DNA of 64,000 nucleotides from an uncultured Saprospiraceae bacterium. GTDB lineage: Bacteria; Bacteroidota; Bacteroidia; Chitinophagales; Saprospiraceae. Every line of letters starts with the position of its first letter. Within the stretch, counting starts at the first letter, position 1. Both the position numbers and the translations under genes were made by a program. Under the pieces are notes generated by a model, which was not told the DNA's origin, ran no database searches, and was given only the letters and a program-made list of their open reading frames with translations. The DNA lies in the NCBI GenBank assembly GCA_938015595.1, contig CALLPI010000013.1:1-64000 (forward strand), read 5' to 3'. This document shows positions 34,872 to 44,713 of the stretch, one piece after another.

Positions 34872-37001
34872 TCAGGCTTCAGCCTCTACTTCAGCCTTGT
34901 GGGCTTCAATGAGTTTCTGCTGCAAGTCGCCAGGCACCTGGGCGTATTCCGCAAACCGACGGGTAAACTTGGCCTTGCCCTGAGTCAGGGAGCGTAGCGC
35001 CGAGGAGTACAGGTACATTTCTGAGAGGGGCACGCGAGCCAGAATTTTTTGGTAGTGGCCGTCGGAATCCATACCCATGATGATGGCGCGTCGGGTTTGG
35101 AGGTCGCCCATGATATCGCCCATGACCTCATCGGAGCACAGGATTTCTACATCATAAATTGGCTCGAGTATTTGTGGCCCTGCCTCGGCAAACGCCTGGC
35201 GAAAGGCCTGGATAGAGGCAGTCATGAAGGCCATATCGTTAGAGTCCACGGGGTGCATTTTGCCATCGTATATGCTCACGCGGATGTCCTGGCAGGAAGA
35301 GCCAGTGAGAGGGCCTTCCTCCATTTTCTGCATGATGCCCTTCTTGATAGCGTTGGAGAAGCGCGCATCAATGGTGCCGCCCACAATACACCACTGGTAC
35401 ACCAACTTGCCACCCCAGGGCAGTTCGTCCACTTCTACGTTTTTCACTGTGAGATCGGCTGGGGCGGGCATACCTTCATAGTAGGGCTCGAGGCGCATGT
35501 GCACTTCAGCAAACTGCCCGGCGCCACCAGTTTGCTTTTTGTGGCGGTACATGGTGTTGGCCGTGCGGGTGATGGTTTCGCGGTAGGGAATGCGAGGCCT
35601 TACAAATTCCATAGACACGCCATAGGCCATCTCAATGCGGTGCTTGATGAGGTCGAGGTGGAGTTGCCCCTGGCCGTAGAGAAGGGTTTGCTTAAGGGCT
35701 TTAGACTGCTCTACTACCAGGGTGGGGTCTTCTTCTGCAATGGTATGCAGGGCTTTCATCAGCTTTTCCATGTCGTTTTTGTTGGGCTGATGCACGCCTA
35801 CGTCAATGCGGGGTGCTGGGAAGTGAATGGGGTCAATTTTACGATCCACGCCCTTGACGTTAAGGGTGTCGTTGGTGTGGGTATTTTTGAGTTTCACCGT
35901 CACGCCAATGTCGCCGGCGTATAAGGCGTTGATGCCTTCGCGGTCTTTACCGTTTGCTAAATAGATCTGGCTGAAACGCTCGGCGCTGCGATTGTTGGCG
36001 TTGAGGAGTTCGTCGCCAGTGTGCAGTACACCAGAATAAACTTTGAAGTAAGACAAATTGCCCACGCGCGGCTCAGATACAGTTTTGAATACAAATACCG
36101 TAGTGCTGTCTTTGCTGTTGCATTCCAAGGTGCCGCCGCCTTCCAACTCGGCAGCGGGGCGCTCGGCAGGCGAAGGGCAAACATCGTTGATAAAGCCCAT
36201 GACGCGGCCGCTGCCCATGTCTTGCAAAGCAGAACAACAGAACACAGGGAAGATTTGCTGATGAGCAATGGCAATGCGCAGCCCCTGGGTGAGTTCTTCC
36301 TCGGAGAGCGTACCCTGCTCAAAGAAGCGCTCCATAAGACCTTCGTCATTTTCGGCGGCGGCTTCCACAAGGGCATTGTGCATGGCCAGGGCGCGGTCTT
36401 TTTCGGATGCAGGGATTTCCTGCTTTTCGGGTTTACCGCCACCTTCGGGGAATACGTACATGACCATGCGCAAGGCGTCCACAATTTTGTTGAAACCCAC
36501 GCCTGGATTGAGCGGGTATTGTACCGGAATGACGTGGTTGCCAAAGCGCCTGCGGGCTTGCTCCAGGGTGGTGTCAAAGTCGGCTTTTTCGTGATCGAGG
36601 TGATTAATGACGAAGAGTGCCGGGGTTTTGAATTTTTCAATGTATTCCCATATCAGTTCTGTACCTACCTCTACGCCACTGCGTGCATTGAGCACTACCA
36701 CGCCGGTGTCAGCTACTTTGAGCGACGAGACAATCTCGCCCACGAAGTCGTCAAGACCCGGCGTATCAATGATGTTAATTTTGGAATCTTTCCAGTTGAC
36801 GTGCATCAGGGTACTGAATATAGAGTTGCCGCGCTCGTGCTCCAGATCAGTGTAGTCAGATACTGTGTTCTGGTCTTCCACTTTGCCGCGGCGGGAGATG
36901 GCTTTTCCTTCGTACAACATGGCTTCGGCAAGAGTGGTCTTACCGGAGCCAGAGTGCCCAAGTAGTACGACGTTTCTGATGTTTCTGGTATCGAAGTTCA
37001 T
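34872..37001 (-). CDS. EF-G-like translational GTPase (EF-G II type)
   Basis: 709 residues with the five-domain EF-G layout. The GTPase motifs are divergent from canonical EF-G: G1 is GHSGSGKTT instead of GHVDHGKTT, G2 RGNSIFST, G3 DTPGLDDF with Leu where canonical EF-G has the catalytic His, and G4 NHLD where NKxD is usual. The C-terminal domains IV-V are recognisable (TGGAGQFAEVHMRLEP, EPIYDVEILCSDEVMGDIMG, RRAIIMGMDSDGHYQKILARVPL). Such features mark the EF-G II/EF-G-like branch, whose ribosomal role is not settled; it is not the housekeeping fusA. It heads the anmK/epimerase operon. Confidence 0.92.
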   Translation of the reverse strand: MNFDTRNIRNVVLLGHSGSGKTTLAEAMLYEGKAISRRGKVEDQNTVSDYTDLEHERGNSIFSTLMHVNWKDSKINIIDTPGLDDFVGEIVSSLKVADTGVVVLNARSGVEVGTELIWEYIEKFKTPALFVINHLDHEKADFDTTLEQARRRFGNHVIPVQYPLNPGVGFNKIVDALRMVMYVFPEGGGKPEKQEIPASEKDRALAMHNALVEAAAENDEGLMERFFEQGTLSEEELTQGLRIAIAHQQIFPVFCCSALQDMGSGRVMGFINDVCPSPAERPAAELEGGGTLECNSKDSTTVFVFKTVSEPRVGNLSYFKVYSGVLHTGDELLNANNRSAERFSQIYLANGKDREGINALYAGDIGVTVKLKNTHTNDTLNVKGVDRKIDPIHFPAPRIDVGVHQPNKNDMEKLMKALHTIAEEDPTLVVEQSKALKQTLLYGQGQLHLDLIKHRIEMAYGVSMEFVRPRIPYRETITRTANTMYRHKKQTGGAGQFAEVHMRLEPYYEGMPAPADLTVKNVEVDELPWGGKLVYQWCIVGGTIDARFSNAIKKGIMQKMEEGPLTGSSCQDIRVSIYDGKMHPVDSNDMAFMTASIQAFRQAFAEAGPQILEPIYDVEILCSDEVMGDIMGDLQTRRAIIMGMDSDGHYQKILARVPLSEMYLYSSALRSLTQGKAKFTRRFAEYAQVPGDLQQKLIEAHKAEVEAEA

Positions 37002-37132
37002 ACAGTACGGTTTTGTTTGGTGTAAGAGATAGAAACAAGTCGCTCAGGGGCAATTTGGGATACCCCTTGAAAACGGCCTGAAAATACAGCCCCCTGCCGG
37101 AAATACAAATATTCTGCAAATTATTTTTCGCA

Positions 37133-37897
37133 TTACAGCGCACCAGCCATCAATCCGCCATCTATGACGAGGTTTTGGCCAGTAATAAAGGAGGCTTTGT
37201 CCATAGCCAGAAAGGCGATTGCAGCGGCTACTTCTGCTGGCTCTGCAATGCGCCCCAGGGGTGTACGGCGCAAAATGGCCTCGAGGCGTTCGGGCTGTTG
37301 CAATACAGGAGCAGCCAGCGGTGTACGGGTGTACCAGGGCGATACGGCGTTGACGCGGATGCCTTCAGGCGCCCACTCTACGGCCAGGCTTCGGGTAAAC
37401 TGCAACTCAGCAGCTTTGCTCATAGCGTAAGGCGCGCCCGAGCGTACGTCCACTAAGGCTGCCACTGAAGATACGTTCACTACTGATGCTCCACGCCCTT
37501 GGCGCAGTAACGGGAACAGCAGCCGAGTGAGCCAAACCGCACTAAACAGATTAGTTTCCAGCACGTTGCGGATTTCAGCCTCTGCATATTCTACAAAAGG
37601 TTTGCGCAGATTCATGCCCGCGTTATTGACCAGAATGTCCAGGCGTTGCCAACGCTCCTGAAGCATATTTAAAATACGCTCGCAGTCTTCGGAGCGAGTT
37701 ATATCGGCAGGTATGCCAATAGCTTTGAAGCCTTCAGCCTGCCATTGCGCAACGGCGGCCTCTACGTCGGCTTCGCTTCGAGCCACGATGCAAACCTCTG
37801 CACTGAGTTCGAGCATGGCCTGCGCAACAGCTCGCCCAATGCCTTTGGTACCGCCAGTAATGAGGGCACGCTTGCCGGCTAGTGTCCATTGAGCCAT
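37133..37897 (-). CDS. Short-chain dehydrogenase/reductase
   Basis: 254 residues, classical SDR. The cofactor motif is LITGGTKGIGRAVAQAM (TGxxxGIG) at about 13-29, with NNAG at about 90 and catalytic S...YAMSK (VNVSSVAALVDVRSGAPYAM then SK) near 142-160. The C-terminus FITGQNLVIDGG is typical. Its N-terminal style resembles tropinone reductase-like and 3-oxoacyl-ACP reductase members; substrate unknown. It starts 12 nt after the alanine dehydrogenase stop, so the two probably form an operon. Confidence 0.9.
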   Translation of the reverse strand: MAQWTLAGKRALITGGTKGIGRAVAQAMLELSAEVCIVARSEADVEAAVAQWQAEGFKAIGIPADITRSEDCERILNMLQERWQRLDILVNNAGMNLRKPFVEYAEAEIRNVLETNLFSAVWLTRLLFPLLRQGRGASVVNVSSVAALVDVRSGAPYAMSKAAELQFTRSLAVEWAPEGIRVNAVSPWYTRTPLAAPVLQQPERLEAILRRTPLGRIAEPAEVAAAIAFLAMDKASFITGQNLVIDGGLMAGAL

Positions 37898-37909
37898 AGC
37901 ACCGGCACA

Positions 37910-39022
37910 TTACAGGACTTCCTCCGCTGGGGTGTAGGGCAGGTGGAAAGCATCGGCCACGCCTTGATAAACAACCTTGCCATGCACCACATTCAGCCCC
38001 AGCTTGAGGGCATTGTTGTCTTTGCAAGCTTGGCGCCAGCCTTTCTCGGCCAGTTCAATGGCGTAGGGCAAGGTGGCGTTGGTCAGCGCAATGGTGGAGG
38101 TGTAAGGCACAGCGCCCGGCATGTTGGCTACACAGTAGTGTACCACGTCGTCAATGATATAGATGGGGTTGGCATGAGTAGTGGGGCGGCTGGTTTCAAA
38201 AGCACCACCCTGGTCAATGGCTACATCCACCATGACGGTGCCGGGGCGCATGTCCTTGAGCATGTCGCGGGTAATGAGCTTGGGCGCTTTGGCTCCAGGG
38301 ATGAGGATGGCACCAATGATGAGGTCGTGGTCGCGGATGAGCCGACGTATATTGTACTCATTGGAGTACATCGTCACTACATTAGCGGGCATTACATCGG
38401 CCAGGTAGCGCATGCGCGGCAGGCTTACGTCCAGGATGGTGACTTGTGCACCCAGGCCGGCAGCCATCTTGGCTGCTTGCGTACCCACAATGCCCCCACC
38501 CAGTACCAATACTTTGCCAGGGGCCACGCCAGGTACGCCGCCGAGCAGCACGCCGCGGCCTTTCTGAGGCTTTTCCAGGTACTTAGCGCCCTCCTGTATG
38601 GCCATTCGGCCAGCCACTTCCGACATGGGGATGAGCAGGGGCAGCGAGCGGTCGGGTAATTCCACCGTCTCGTAGGCCAGACACACGGCGCCACTGTCTA
38701 TCATAGCTTTGGTGAGTGGCTCGTAGGAGGCAAAGTGAAAATAAGTAAATACCAAATGCTCGGGGCGGATGAGGCTATATTCCTGCTGGATGGGCTCCTT
38801 CACTTTGATGATCATTTCCGCCTGAGCAAATACTTCTTCTGCAGTGGGCAATATGGAGGCGCCAGCCTGTAAGTATTCCTCGTCTTTGAAACCGCTCTGC
38901 AAGCCGGCCTGGGTTTGCACCAGCACAGTATGACCGCGCTTGGCCAGTTCGCGCGTACCCGCTGGGGTGAGTGCTACGCGGTTTTCGTTGTCTTTAATCT
39001 CTTTGGGAACGCCAATAATCAT
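37910..39022 (-). CDS. ald: Alanine dehydrogenase
   Basis: 370 residues, the family length. It interconverts L-alanine and pyruvate plus ammonia with NAD. Signatures: [20 protein letters not shown] at the start, the NAD fold [21 protein letters not shown] near 170, the substrate-binding region [10 protein letters not shown] (96 onwards, with the catalytic His) and [13 protein letters not shown]. The C-terminal [19 protein letters not shown] is typical. The promoter at 39064-39071 fits. It is divergent from the GbsR-type regulator, which may control it. Confidence 0.96.
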   Translation of the reverse strand: MIIGVPKEIKDNENRVALTPAGTRELAKRGHTVLVQTQAGLQSGFKDEEYLQAGASILPTAEEVFAQAEMIIKVKEPIQQEYSLIRPEHLVFTYFHFASYEPLTKAMIDSGAVCLAYETVELPDRSLPLLIPMSEVAGRMAIQEGAKYLEKPQKGRGVLLGGVPGVAPGKVLVLGGGIVGTQAAKMAAGLGAQVTILDVSLPRMRYLADVMPANVVTMYSNEYNIRRLIRDHDLIIGAILIPGAKAPKLITRDMLKDMRPGTVMVDVAIDQGGAFETSRPTTHANPIYIIDDVVHYCVANMPGAVPYTSTIALTNATLPYAIELAEKGWRQACKDNNALKLGLNVVHGKVVYQGVADAFHLPYTPAEEVL

Positions 39023-39063
39023 AATGGTATGTTATTTTGGTCAGGAAAACAGTTTCAATTCGG

Positions 39064-39071
39064 CAAAAATA
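39064..39071 (-). promoter_or_regulatory. -7 promoter element for ald
   Basis: The minus strand reads TATTTTTG, matching TAnnTTTG, 42 bp upstream of the ald ATG. A -33 box at proper spacing is not clear. Confidence 0.5.
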
Positions 39072-39171
39072 GACTTTTCCAACAATCGCGCGACTCCCGC
39101 CCCTGAAAAAGCTAAATGACCGTGCCTTGCAACCGAATGCACCCTCAGGCGTTTACTTGCAAAACAAAAGC

Positions 39172-39672
39172 ATGACCATACAGGAAGGGCGCGAGCGATT
39201 CATTCAATCCTGGGGTGCGCTAGGCACCAGTTGGGGTATCAACCGCACCATGGCGCAAATACACGCACTACTGCTGGTTTCGCCTAAGGCCCTATGCGCC
39301 GACGAAATCATGGAAGCCCTGCAAATATCGCGTGGTAACGCCAATATGAACCTACGCGCTCTCATGGACTGGGGGCTGGTGTACAAAGAACTCAAAACCG
39401 GCGAGCGGCGGGAGTTTTTCGCAGCTGAAAAAGATATGTGGCAGGTGGTGCGCAACATCATCCTCAACCGCAAAAAAAAGGAGCTGGAACCCACCCTCAA
39501 GGTATTGGACGAGCTCTCCAGCGTAGAGGGCAACGATCCTGAAACCCAGGAATTCACTCGTATTATCAAAGACATCAAGCTGTTTTCCAACAAAGCCGAC
39601 TCATTGCTCGACTCTCTGACCAAGGCCGATCCCAACTGGCTCATGGGTTCGTTTATCAAAATGATCAAGTAA
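39172..39672 (+). CDS. GbsR/MarR-type transcriptional regulator
   Basis: 166 residues from ATG 39172 (TIQEGRERFIQSWGALG); the upstream ATG adds 15 residues absent from the family pattern. The winged helix-turn-helix is visible as RTMAQIHALLLVSPKALCA, EIMEALQISRGNANMNLRAL and MDWGLVYKELKTGERREFFA. It belongs to the GbsR branch of the MarR superfamily, common in Bacteroidota. The C-terminal helices should mediate dimerisation. It is divergent from ald (150 bp), a plausible but unproven target. Confidence 0.88.
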   Translation: MTIQEGRERFIQSWGALGTSWGINRTMAQIHALLLVSPKALCADEIMEALQISRGNANMNLRALMDWGLVYKELKTGERREFFAAEKDMWQVVRNIILNRKKKELEPTLKVLDELSSVEGNDPETQEFTRIIKDIKLFSNKADSLLDSLTKADPNWLMGSFIKMIK

Positions 39673-39680
39673 GTACGTCC

Positions 39681-41552
39681 CTACAGTGCCTGCTCCCCTA
39701 CTGTCTGCCCCTTGAGCGATTGAGCCACGTGAGCATCTAGCGCACGATGTGCCAGCGGCGCGGAATAAGCATTGAGCGCCTCCAGCGCCTGGTGAATGAG
39801 ATCTTTATCGGCGCCTTCGGCGGCCGTACGCAGAGCATTGGCCAAGGAGGCCAGCCTATCCTTTTCTTCGGCGCTAAGCCAGCTGGCATTTTGTTTTACA
39901 AATCGCTCTACCGACAGCAATACGGTATGCGCTTCGTTGCGGGCTTCCAGCAGGGCGCGGGCAGCCATGTCTTCCTGGGCATGCTGTACTGATTCGATGA
40001 GCATGCGAGCCATCTCCTCCTCTGAAATGCCGTACTGGGAGCGCATCTCCACTTCTTGCTCCACGCCAGATCGGAGTTCTTTGGCTTTGACGCGCAAGAT
40101 GCCATCGGCATCGAGGATGAAGTGGATTTCGATTTGCGGCAGGCCGGCGGGCATAGGCGGTATCCCACGCAAGATGAACTCGCCCAACTTGCGGTTGTGC
40201 TGTACCAGGTCGCGCTCACCTTGGTACACCGCCACTTTGAGGTTGCGCTGGCCGTCCGCCGAAGTGGTATATCGGCGACCAACCCTGGCGGGCACTTTGG
40301 AGTTGCGCGGCAGAATGATATCCATCAGACCGCCAAGTGTTTCGATGCCTAGCGACAGGGGCGTGACGTCAATGAGGAGCATGTCGCGCTGATTACCAGC
40401 TAGGATATCAGCCTGAATGGCAGCACCTAGAGCTACTACTTCGTCAGGGTTGAGCTTGTCGAAAAGCGGGCGACCGAAAAATTCAGCCACGGCTTGCTTT
40501 ACCAAAGGCGTACGGGTAGCGCCGCCCACCATGACTACGCGCTGAATATCGGTGGGTGTGAGGCCAGCGTCGCGTAGGGCATTTTTACAGGCTTCGATAG
40601 TGCGCTTAACCAATGGATAGATAAGGTCTTCAAATTGGGTACGAGAGATGCGGAGCGGAACCCCGCGCAATACGCCACTGAAATCTTCGGCCTGGCTGAG
40701 CTGCTTCTTTGCGGTCTCGGCCAGCAAGCGCAGTTCTTGCCCCAGGTTGCGGTCCTGTGCCAGTTGTTGCTGCCAGTCGGGATGTTGTTGTAGCCAGTGG
40801 TCTATGATAGCTCGGTCAAAGTCATCGCCACCTAGGAAGGTATCTCCATTAGTGGAGAGCACTTCAAAAACGCCGTCGTGAATGTGCAGGATGGAGATAT
40901 CGAAAGTGCCGCCACCCAGGTCATACACTGCGATAGTTTGGTTGTCATCAGGTTGCAGGCCGATGCCATACGCCAGACTGGCGGCAGTGGGTTCGTTTAC
41001 AATACGCAATACTTCCAGCCCGGCTAGTTTGCCCGCATCGCGAGTCGCTTGGCGCTGGGCGTCGTTGAAGTAGGCAGGCACAGTAATGACGGCCTTGCTC
41101 ACGGGCTGGCCTAGGGCAGTCTCAATGCGGGCTTTGAGGGTTTTAAGTATTTCAGCCGACAGTTCTATCGGTGTGTAAAACCGGTCGTTTACCCTGATTT
41201 TAACCAGGCGCTCGGCGTCCTCATCTATGATTTGGTAGCCAAAGTAATGCTCAAAGGCTTTCACATCGCGGTACGACTTGCCCATGAGGCGCTTCACAGA
41301 GTAAATAGTATGCGCGGGGTCGGACACCAGTTTTTCTTTGGCCTCCTCTCCTACCAGGACGCTACCGTCCGGTCGAAAGTGAATGACGGAGGGCGCTAGT
41401 GCGCTTTTGCCCTGGGGGTCTTTGACGGCTACAGGTGCGCCATCTTTAATGTAAGCTACCAAGCTATTGGTAGTGCCGAGGTCTATACCGATGATGAGTT
41501 CTTTTGACTTGACGACTTCTCCCGACTTTAGGTCTATGGCAATGCTAGGCAT
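39681..41552 (-). CDS. hscA: Hsp70 chaperone of the HscA type
   Basis: 623 residues from ATG 41552. The frame is open for 53 codons upstream but those residues are basic and unrelated to Hsp70. The N-terminus, a short leader then [18 protein letters not shown], is as in Bacteroidota HscA proteins. ATPase motifs [14 protein letters not shown] and [17 protein letters not shown] are intact, and the substrate domain opens with [14 protein letters not shown]. HscA helps transfer Fe-S clusters from IscU; the length is nearer HscA (616) than DnaK (about 640), and there is no Gly-rich acidic DnaK tail. No isc genes are next to it. Confidence 0.85.
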   Translation of the reverse strand: MPSIAIDLKSGEVVKSKELIIGIDLGTTNSLVAYIKDGAPVAVKDPQGKSALAPSVIHFRPDGSVLVGEEAKEKLVSDPAHTIYSVKRLMGKSYRDVKAFEHYFGYQIIDEDAERLVKIRVNDRFYTPIELSAEILKTLKARIETALGQPVSKAVITVPAYFNDAQRQATRDAGKLAGLEVLRIVNEPTAASLAYGIGLQPDDNQTIAVYDLGGGTFDISILHIHDGVFEVLSTNGDTFLGGDDFDRAIIDHWLQQHPDWQQQLAQDRNLGQELRLLAETAKKQLSQAEDFSGVLRGVPLRISRTQFEDLIYPLVKRTIEACKNALRDAGLTPTDIQRVVMVGGATRTPLVKQAVAEFFGRPLFDKLNPDEVVALGAAIQADILAGNQRDMLLIDVTPLSLGIETLGGLMDIILPRNSKVPARVGRRYTTSADGQRNLKVAVYQGERDLVQHNRKLGEFILRGIPPMPAGLPQIEIHFILDADGILRVKAKELRSGVEQEVEMRSQYGISEEEMARMLIESVQHAQEDMAARALLEARNEAHTVLLSVERFVKQNASWLSAEEKDRLASLANALRTAAEGADKDLIHQALEALNAYSAPLAHRALDAHVAQSLKGQTVGEQAL

Positions 41553-41699
41553 GAATGATGCGAGTTGTGCGAAAGATGCAAGGATAACGTTGGAGCAGTA
41601 GGTATGGTTTGAAAATCTTTTGCGGTTGTTGAAAAAGCTCCTTCGCGCCCAACCTTTTACTGCCAACAACACGTATTTCGGCACATACTTGCATAGCAT

Positions 41700-42170
41700 G
41701 AAGCTGCCCAATGCAATCCATTACTCTGGGCGGGGGCATATTATTGGCAACTACCAGGGCCTGCGAACCAACCCTACCGATGACCGTTTCCTTAGCACCT
41801 TACGTTTGCTGCTGCCCTGTGGGGCTGGAAAATATAGCCTTTGCATTCTGTCTGCATGACGTGCGCCAACACGGGGACTTCCTCGATCAACTTCTCGACC
41901 TAGTGCATGGCTTCATCATTCTGGACTTGCACAATGTGTACTGCCAGGCCATGAATTTTGATGTGCCAGCAGATGAGCTACTGGCGTGCTACCCGCTGCT
42001 AGAGGATGCGATCCTCTATGTATGAACAACAAACCACCCTAACCCGAATCCTGGAAAACATCCCAAGCGCAGCTGAAGCCCGCCGGCAACTCATGTCTTC
42101 TGCCCTGCGCAACAGATCCTGGCGCATAGAGCAATGGTCTGTTACATGCTGGAAACAGCCATGCGCATAG
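41700..42170 (+). pseudogene. Decayed DUF692/MNIO-family gene
   Basis: The frame 41711-42025 encodes LGGGILLATT near its start and, later, VGLENIAFAFCLHD, DFLDQLLDLVHGF and IILDLHNVYCQAMNFD. These match the DUF692 (multinuclear non-heme iron oxidase) pattern in which an ENI/ENV block precedes a LLDxHNxYxxxxN block. A full protein would be about 280 residues; here more than 100 residues between the N-terminal motif and the ENI block are missing and the frame stops just after the second block. A short frame at 42018-42170 (50 codons) overlaps the end. No intact copy is visible in the window. Confidence 0.45.
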
Positions 42171-42485
42171 CCCAAAAATGGAAGTAAAACCGCTGAACAG
42201 GCTATACACTGACTCGCTTGTAGCTGCCTAGTATCAAGAGCCTTTGCTGGCGCGAGCTACTCGATGAGGGTTCTGGCGCACAACTCTGTTTGTGTATTGA
42301 CACGAGCGCACATGCGCACAACCGGATCATGCCGGAGCTAAGGTGTCGAATTATACTACTCGACTCCTTATCTCAGACCGACTCAGTTTTTCTTTCTTCG
42401 AAGTCTCGCTGTCCTTCGAACTATTGCAACCTTGCCGCAAGAAATGCGTTTCCATACGTTATTGTTTCTGACATCTGCACGCCGC
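42171..42485. other. Intergenic region, no clear feature
   Basis: 315 bp after the DUF692 remnant. One frame is open across the last part but has no family pattern; it may be more of the decayed locus. No terminator or promoter with consensus elements is seen. Confidence 0.3.
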
Positions 42486-43400
42486 ATGAATGCACCATCC
42501 AAATCAGCGCTCCGCCCCTCTCACGCTCAAGCTATTGGCTGGACAGGCTTCCTCATCCTGGGCATACTGGGGTTTACTTGGGGCAGTTCTTTTATTCTCA
42601 TCAAAAAAACACTGCAGGTATTTGACCCGGTGCAGGTGGCCTGCCTGCGACTGAGCATCACCGCCATAGCACTAGCGCCAGTAGCGTGGCGTCGTAAGGC
42701 TATCGTGCAATGGGTGCGCTGGCCGTACTACCTGGCCGTGGGTTTATTAGGTACGGCCGTACCGGCTTTTCTTTTTGCCTTTGCGCAGCAGAAGGTGAGT
42801 AGCTCAGTGGCGGGTATGCTCAATACACTTACGCCGTTGTTTACGCTGGTACTGGGCATTGTATTTTTTCGAGCCAAGGTCATTTGGGCCAAAGTACTGG
42901 GCGTAAGCATCGGTTTGGCAGGAGCTGCGGTACTGATCTTGCTGGGGCAGCAGGGGGCCTTATCCGGCAATATTTGGCATAGCCTGCTCATTGTGTTGGC
43001 CACAGTGTGCTACGGCGCCAACCTGAATGTGGTGGCCTCTTGTTTTCCCAGAGAGGATACTCTCACGCTCAGCGCAGTATCTTATACTATGGTAGGATTG
43101 CCGGCCCTGGCAATGCTGGGTTTTGGTACAGACTTTGTCCAGCACTTATATGCCGATACGCACAGTGCCTTGGCAGGACTGGGTTATGCAAGCATCCTGT
43201 CGATGGGCGGTACGGTCATCGCTTCTGTTTTGTTTTTCAAATTAGTGCAGCAAACCAGCGCTGTGTTTTCCTCCATGGTGGCCTACCTCATGCCTGTAGT
43301 GGCACTGGGCTGGGGTTTGCTAGATGGCGAAACGCTGACGGTATTTCACCTACTGGGTATAGCGCTGATTATGACGGGCGTATATCTGAGCCGACGCTAA
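42486..43400 (+). CDS. EamA-family (DMT superfamily) transporter
   Basis: 304 residues from ATG 42486; an ATG at 42444 in the same frame is an alternative that adds 14 residues. Ten hydrophobic helices in two similar halves are apparent, beginning GFLILGILGFTWGSSFILIKK and, in the second half, SLLIVLATVCYGANLNVVAS. The first-half motif GFTWGSSFILIK and the end of the second half (YLMPVVALGWGLLDGETLT) are typical of EamA permeases, which export or import small metabolites. The substrate is unknown. Its 3' end overlaps the convergent carbonic anhydrase-like gene by 32 nt. Confidence 0.88.
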   Translation: MNAPSKSALRPSHAQAIGWTGFLILGILGFTWGSSFILIKKTLQVFDPVQVACLRLSITAIALAPVAWRRKAIVQWVRWPYYLAVGLLGTAVPAFLFAFAQQKVSSSVAGMLNTLTPLFTLVLGIVFFRAKVIWAKVLGVSIGLAGAAVLILLGQQGALSGNIWHSLLIVLATVCYGANLNVVASCFPREDTLTLSAVSYTMVGLPALAMLGFGTDFVQHLYADTHSALAGLGYASILSMGGTVIASVLFFKLVQQTSAVFSSMVAYLMPVVALGWGLLDGETLTVFHLLGIALIMTGVYLSRR

Positions 43401-43929
43401 GTAAAATATCCTCCGACTCTTTAAACCAGCCTGCATACATGATGTATGCGTTAGCAATGCGTTCAATGCTGTCCTTAAACTGCTCCGGGCTAATGGCCTT
43501 TACCTTTTTGGCCGGCACGCCAGCATAGATGTACCCTGCTTCCAGGTGGCTATTCTCCAGTACCACCGCACCGGCAGCAATCAACACATTAGATTCTACC
43601 ACGGCGTGGTCCATTACGATGGCGCCCATGCCCACCAATACGTTGTCGTGCAGGGTGCAACCGTGCACAATAGCCCTGTGGCCTATGGAGACATTGTTGC
43701 CGATAGTAGTGGCAGCCCGCAGATACGTGCCGTGAATGACGGCGCCATCCTGGATATTGACCTTGTGCCCGATGCGAATACTGTTGACATCGCCGCGCAC
43801 CACAGCCTGAAACCACACGCTGCACTGGTCGCCCATGACGACGTCGCCGATGAGCGTGGCGTTCTCGGCAAAGTAACAACCCGACCCAAATAGCGGGGTA
43901 AATCCCCGGACTGCCTTAATCAGAGCCAT
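43369..43929 (-). CDS. Gamma-carbonic anhydrase-like hexapeptide protein
   Basis: 186 residues from ATG 43929 (ALIKAVRGFTPLFGSG); 14 upstream codons are Phe/Lys-rich and excluded. A left-handed beta helix of hexapeptide repeats runs through residues 15-135 (NATLIGDVVMGDQCSVWF, VRGDVNSIRIGHKVNIQDG). His residues in GAVIHGT and SIGHRAIVHGC sit where gamma-class carbonic anhydrases and YrdA/PaaY proteins bind zinc. Activity is not proven by sequence, since many relatives lack it. The C-terminal helix (SPEQFKDSIERIANAYIMY) is typical. It is divergent from the esterase gene, 52 bp apart. Confidence 0.9.
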   Translation of the reverse strand: MALIKAVRGFTPLFGSGCYFAENATLIGDVVMGDQCSVWFQAVVRGDVNSIRIGHKVNIQDGAVIHGTYLRAATTIGNNVSIGHRAIVHGCTLHDNVLVGMGAIVMDHAVVESNVLIAAGAVVLENSHLEAGYIYAGVPAKKVKAISPEQFKDSIERIANAYIMYAGWFKESEDILLSVGSDIRPS

Positions 43930-43981
43930 GATATGAAAAGTTTTTTCAAAAAACCTTTTACTTTGCGCCAAAATTAACCTT

Positions 43982-44713
43982 ATGAACCGAGAAATTCACT
44001 CCTGGTACAGCCCGAATTTGAACAAAAATATGGAATTGGTGATGTACGGCCACTACGGTTTTGCGCTATTGCTACTGCCTACGGCCGCTGCCGATTACCT
44101 CGAATATGAACGCTTTTTGATGATTGATGTGCTCAAGCCATACATTGAATCCGGCAAGGTGAAGGTCTTCTCCATCAACAGCATCAACTCCGAAAGCTGG
44201 CTCAACCCCCGTATGCACCCCCGCCACAAGAGCATCCGGCACGTACAGTTCAATGAATATGTGTACAAAGAGGTTGTGCCTTTCATCAAGCACAAAACCA
44301 GTATGGAGACACCCATTATCCTCTCCGGCGCTTCGCTGGGTGCGCTCCATGCCGCCAACTTATTCTTCCGCCGCCCCGACCTCATTGACGGCGTAATAGC
44401 CATGAGCGGCAACTACGACCTGAGTACCTATACCGGAGGCTATCACGACCAGGACGTGTACTTCAATTCGCCCATGCAGTACTTGCCCAACCTTCACGAC
44501 GAATACTGGCTGGGCCACATCCGCAAGAGCCGCCACATCCACATCATGACCGGCTCAGGTGCCTGGGAAACCCCCGAGGCTACTATCAACTTCTCGCGGG
44601 TGCTGGACGCCAAGGGTATTCCGCACGAGTTGGATGTGTGGGGGCCAGACATGCCGCATGACTGGCCTACTTGGCGAATGATGCTGCCGTATTATGTGGC
44701 CACGCGATTTTAG
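43982..44713 (+). CDS. Alpha/beta-hydrolase, esterase-like
   Basis: 243 residues. The nucleophile elbow is GASLGA (LSGASLGALHAANLFF) with the catalytic Ser; a late ELDVWGPDMPHDWPTWR holds the likely catalytic Asp/His. The sequence resembles putative esterases of the S-formylglutathione hydrolase/antigen 85 kind. No signal peptide, so cytoplasmic. It has orthologue-like neighbours in Bacteroidota, but I cannot name its substrate. Its last 4 nt overlap the end of convergent moxR. A near-consensus TTACTTTG lies at about 43959-43966, just upstream. Confidence 0.85.
   Translation: MNREIHSWYSPNLNKNMELVMYGHYGFALLLLPTAAADYLEYERFLMIDVLKPYIESGKVKVFSINSINSESWLNPRMHPRHKSIRHVQFNEYVYKEVVPFIKHKTSMETPIILSGASLGALHAANLFFRRPDLIDGVIAMSGNYDLSTYTGGYHDQDVYFNSPMQYLPNLHDEYWLGHIRKSRHIHIMTGSGAWETPEATINFSRVLDAKGIPHELDVWGPDMPHDWPTWRMMLPYYVATRF

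Noticed and set aside
35049-36965. Plus-strand frames of 291 and 314 codons opposite the EF-G-like gene
   Set aside because: Antisense frames of a well-supported gene with no domains; typical of codon bias in GC-rich third positions.
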